A stretch of DNA of 16,485 bases from Actinomycetota bacterium (GTDB lineage Bacteria; Actinomycetota; Acidimicrobiia; Acidimicrobiales; AC-25). Below the pieces are notes generated by a model. It saw only the letters and a list, made by a program, of their open reading frames with translations, did not search any database and had not been told where the DNA came from. Positions 15,507 to 16,485 of the stretch are shown one piece after another (positions within the stretch are counted from its first letter, which is position 1; every line of letters starts with the position of its first letter). Location: positions 1-16,485 of the forward strand of contig VAXF01000071.1 of NCBI GenBank assembly GCA_005888395.1. The letters are read 5' to 3'. Both the position numbers and the translations under genes were made by a program.

Positions 15507-15518
15507 TGACGCGCGTCA
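15507..15518. promoter_or_regulatory. 12-bp perfect palindrome upstream of the globin gene
   Basis: TGACGCGCGTCA, 46 bases before the globin ATG, overlapping a -35-like TTGACG (15506-15511). No convincing -10 at 16-18 bases was found. Its position suggests an operator, but the binding protein is unknown. The rest of 15352-15564 shows nothing recognisable besides the globin ribosome binding site (AAGGAGG at 15554-15560). Confidence 0.35.
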
Positions 15519-15564
15519 GCGCGATTCGTGCGAAGGTTGCCGACTCGCTGGACAAGGAGGAGTC

Positions 15565-15927
15565 ATGAGTCTTTACGACGCGCTGGGTGGCGCGCAGGCG
15601 ATCAGCGGGGCGCTCGACGCGTTCTATGTGAAGGTCTTCGCCGATCCGCGCGTCAGTAAGTACTTCGAGGGTGTCGACATGGTGAAGCTCAAGGCTCATA
15701 TCGGCGCCTTCTTCGCGATGGCGCTCGGCGGCCCCAGCAACTACCACGGTCGTGACCTCAGAACCGCGCACGAGCGTCCCCGCTCGATGGGCCTGGACGA
15801 CGCCACCACCGACGTCTTCCTCGGACACTTCCGGGAGGTGCTCGAGGAGTTCGGCGTCGACCAGGCACGAATCACGGAGGTGATGGACATCGCCGAAGGC
15901 GGCCGCGACGAAGTGCTCGCACGCTGA
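15565..15927 (+). CDS. Group I truncated hemoglobin (TrHbN-like)
   Basis: 120 residues, a normal length for a 2-over-2 globin. It matches the mycobacterial TrHbN pattern: AFYVKVFADPRV (Tyr21 at B10), MVKLKAHIGAFFAMALGGP (Leu42 at E7), and RTAHERPRSMG with the proximal heme ligand His69 (F8). The E11 position, Gln in M. tuberculosis TrHbN, is Ile46 here, and E10 is His45, so the distal pocket differs. The known role of the family is O2/NO binding, notably NO dioxygenation, in the cytoplasm. The start ATG 15565 has a strong AAGGAGG 4 bases upstream. The gene stands alone; a perfect palindrome near its likely promoter hints at specific regulation, and a strong hairpin lies 100 bases downstream. 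Confidence 0.93.
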   Translation: MSLYDALGGAQAISGALDAFYVKVFADPRVSKYFEGVDMVKLKAHIGAFFAMALGGPSNYHGRDLRTAHERPRSMGLDDATTDVFLGHFREVLEEFGVDQARITEVMDIAEGGRDEVLAR

Positions 15928-16015
15928 CGCCACCAGCGATCTGAAACAGTAGGAAACACCCACCCCGCGGCCGCGTCACGGCTCTCGACCCGCTCAGAGC
16001 TGCCGCGCTGCGGTC

Positions 16016-16116
16016 GGAAAACGGAACGAGGGCTCGGAGGTGACCGAGCCCTCGGCACTGGACGATCAGTTCACCGTCGTCAGGGTTCGTGCACCACTCC
16101 TCCCTCCGTCGGTGCT
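16016..16116 (-). ncRNA. Candidate small RNA with intrinsic terminator
   Basis: A minus-strand segment following a promoter-like TTGACC-N16-TTAGAA. Predicted stem-loops: GCACC/GGTGC (16115-16111 with 16095-16091), with a purine-rich loop containing GGAGGGAGGAG; GACGA/TCGTC (16081-16077 with 16065-16061); and the 11-bp terminator hairpin followed by TTCCGTTTTCC. No sizeable ORF is present; a 5-codon GTG-GTG-CAC-GAA-CCC-TGA directly follows the GGAGG. The purine-rich loop might be a ribosome binding site for that leader peptide or an RNA-contact site. No known RNA family recognised. Confidence 0.3.
16027..16054. terminator. Strong hairpin terminator
   Basis: Perfect 11-bp stem CGAGGGCTCGG / CCGAGCCCTCG with a 6-base loop. 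On the minus strand it is followed by TTCCGTTTTCC (T-rich), so it works best as an intrinsic terminator in that direction. On the plus strand it lies 100 bases after the globin stop without a T-tract and may still end that message. Confidence 0.75.
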
Positions 16117-16120
16117 TCCC

Positions 16121-16148
16121 TTCTAACTCGCGGGTGCTCGCTGGTCAA
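16121..16148 (-). promoter_or_regulatory. Candidate minus-strand promoter
   Basis: TTGACC (16148-16143), a 16-base spacer and TTAGAA (16126-16121), reading toward the terminator at 16027-16054. The predicted transcript start is near 16116. It is not positioned to serve any protein gene on that strand within the window. Confidence 0.35.
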
Positions 16149-16308
16149 GAGACATGACACTGACCCGCAGAACCGCAGCACCGAGCGGGCATTCTGGCGC
16201 GCTTGCGATTGTGAGCGCGCCGCTCGGGCCAGCGGGCCAACCACCGCGCGCGACCCTCGCGTCGCCTCAACATGGCCAGTAGGAGGCGCCTCGCGATTTG
16301 GCGTCGGT

Positions 16309-16485
16309 CTACAGCTTCACGCGCTGGCTTGACGCGGCGGACCTCTCGATGGCGGCGATGACCTCGTGGCGCCGAACGGCATCGGCGAAGTCGGGCACGG
16401 TGTGTTTCCCGTTCTCGATGTCGGCCGCGAACGCGGCGTAGACGCGCCCGACGTTGAAGGCCGGCGCTCCTTCCAGGCTCGAAAG
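16309..16485 (-). CDS. Gfo/Idh/MocA family oxidoreductase, C-terminal end (partial)
   Basis: The last 58 codons and the stop of a gene entering from the right edge. The tail VYAAFAADIENGKHTVPDFA followed by DAVRRHEVIAAIERSAASSQ is the characteristic C-terminus of NAD(P)-dependent sugar/inositol-type oxidoreductases (typical tail: PDFADALRRHRLLDAIERSAATG). It ends RVKL then TAG at 16311-16309. The NAD-binding and catalytic parts lie outside the window, so the substrate cannot be named. The 250 bases after its stop hold the candidate small RNA and terminator. Confidence 0.75.
   Translation of the reverse strand, partial: LSSLEGAPAFNVGRVYAAFAADIENGKHTVPDFADAVRRHEVIAAIERSAASSQRVKL

Overview
The window is a GC-rich stretch with actinobacterial habits: many GTG starts, stop/start overlaps of 4 bp, fused LivH-LivM transporter subunits, and R/A/G-rich shadow reading in every frame. 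A soil or aquatic actinomycete is likely (Acidimicrobiia or Thermoleophilia would fit), but no marker in the window fixes the class.

Left part, positions 1-5850, minus strand: a translationally coupled transport operon. It runs from a single-pass membrane-anchored protein (5823-4552), through a fused LivH-LivM permease (4555-2315), to a giant protein (2318 to beyond the left edge) that joins an MFS permease to a LivF-type and then a LivG-type ATPase. Each junction is a 4-bp overlap. No substrate-binding protein is visible; it may lie past the left edge.

Middle, 5860-9980: a catabolic module. A divergent pair made of a TetR regulator (plus) and an amidohydrolase-2 protein (minus) is followed on the minus strand by a large serine alpha/beta hydrolase with a C-terminal PKD-like domain. 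The hydrolase is broken by a one-base deletion near 6852. The TetR/amidohydrolase gap carries two inverted repeats with core TGACA-N3-TGTCA. A third, 18/23 identical copy lies just upstream of the transport operon (5868-5890). This suggests that one TetR protein controls both the enzymes and the transporter, i.e. a single uptake-and-degradation regulon for an unidentified ester- or carboxylate-type compound.

10097-10849: tRNA-Arg(UCU) on minus, a small uncharacterised gene, then tRNA-His(GUG) and tRNA-Lys(CUU) on plus.

11057-15143: assorted single genes: a membrane-anchored alpha/beta hydrolase (minus), two tandem related 4-TM membrane proteins, a class I SAM methyltransferase and a GNAT acetyltransferase (all plus).

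15144-16485: the C-terminal stub of a response-regulator receiver domain, a group I truncated hemoglobin with a strong ribosome binding site, a strong hairpin terminator that may end a small minus-strand RNA, and the C-terminus of a Gfo/Idh/MocA oxidoreductase entering from the right edge. The two longest stretches without an intact gene are 15144-15564 (receiver stub plus globin upstream region) and 15928-16308 (terminator and candidate sRNA; nothing else recognised between 16149 and 16308).
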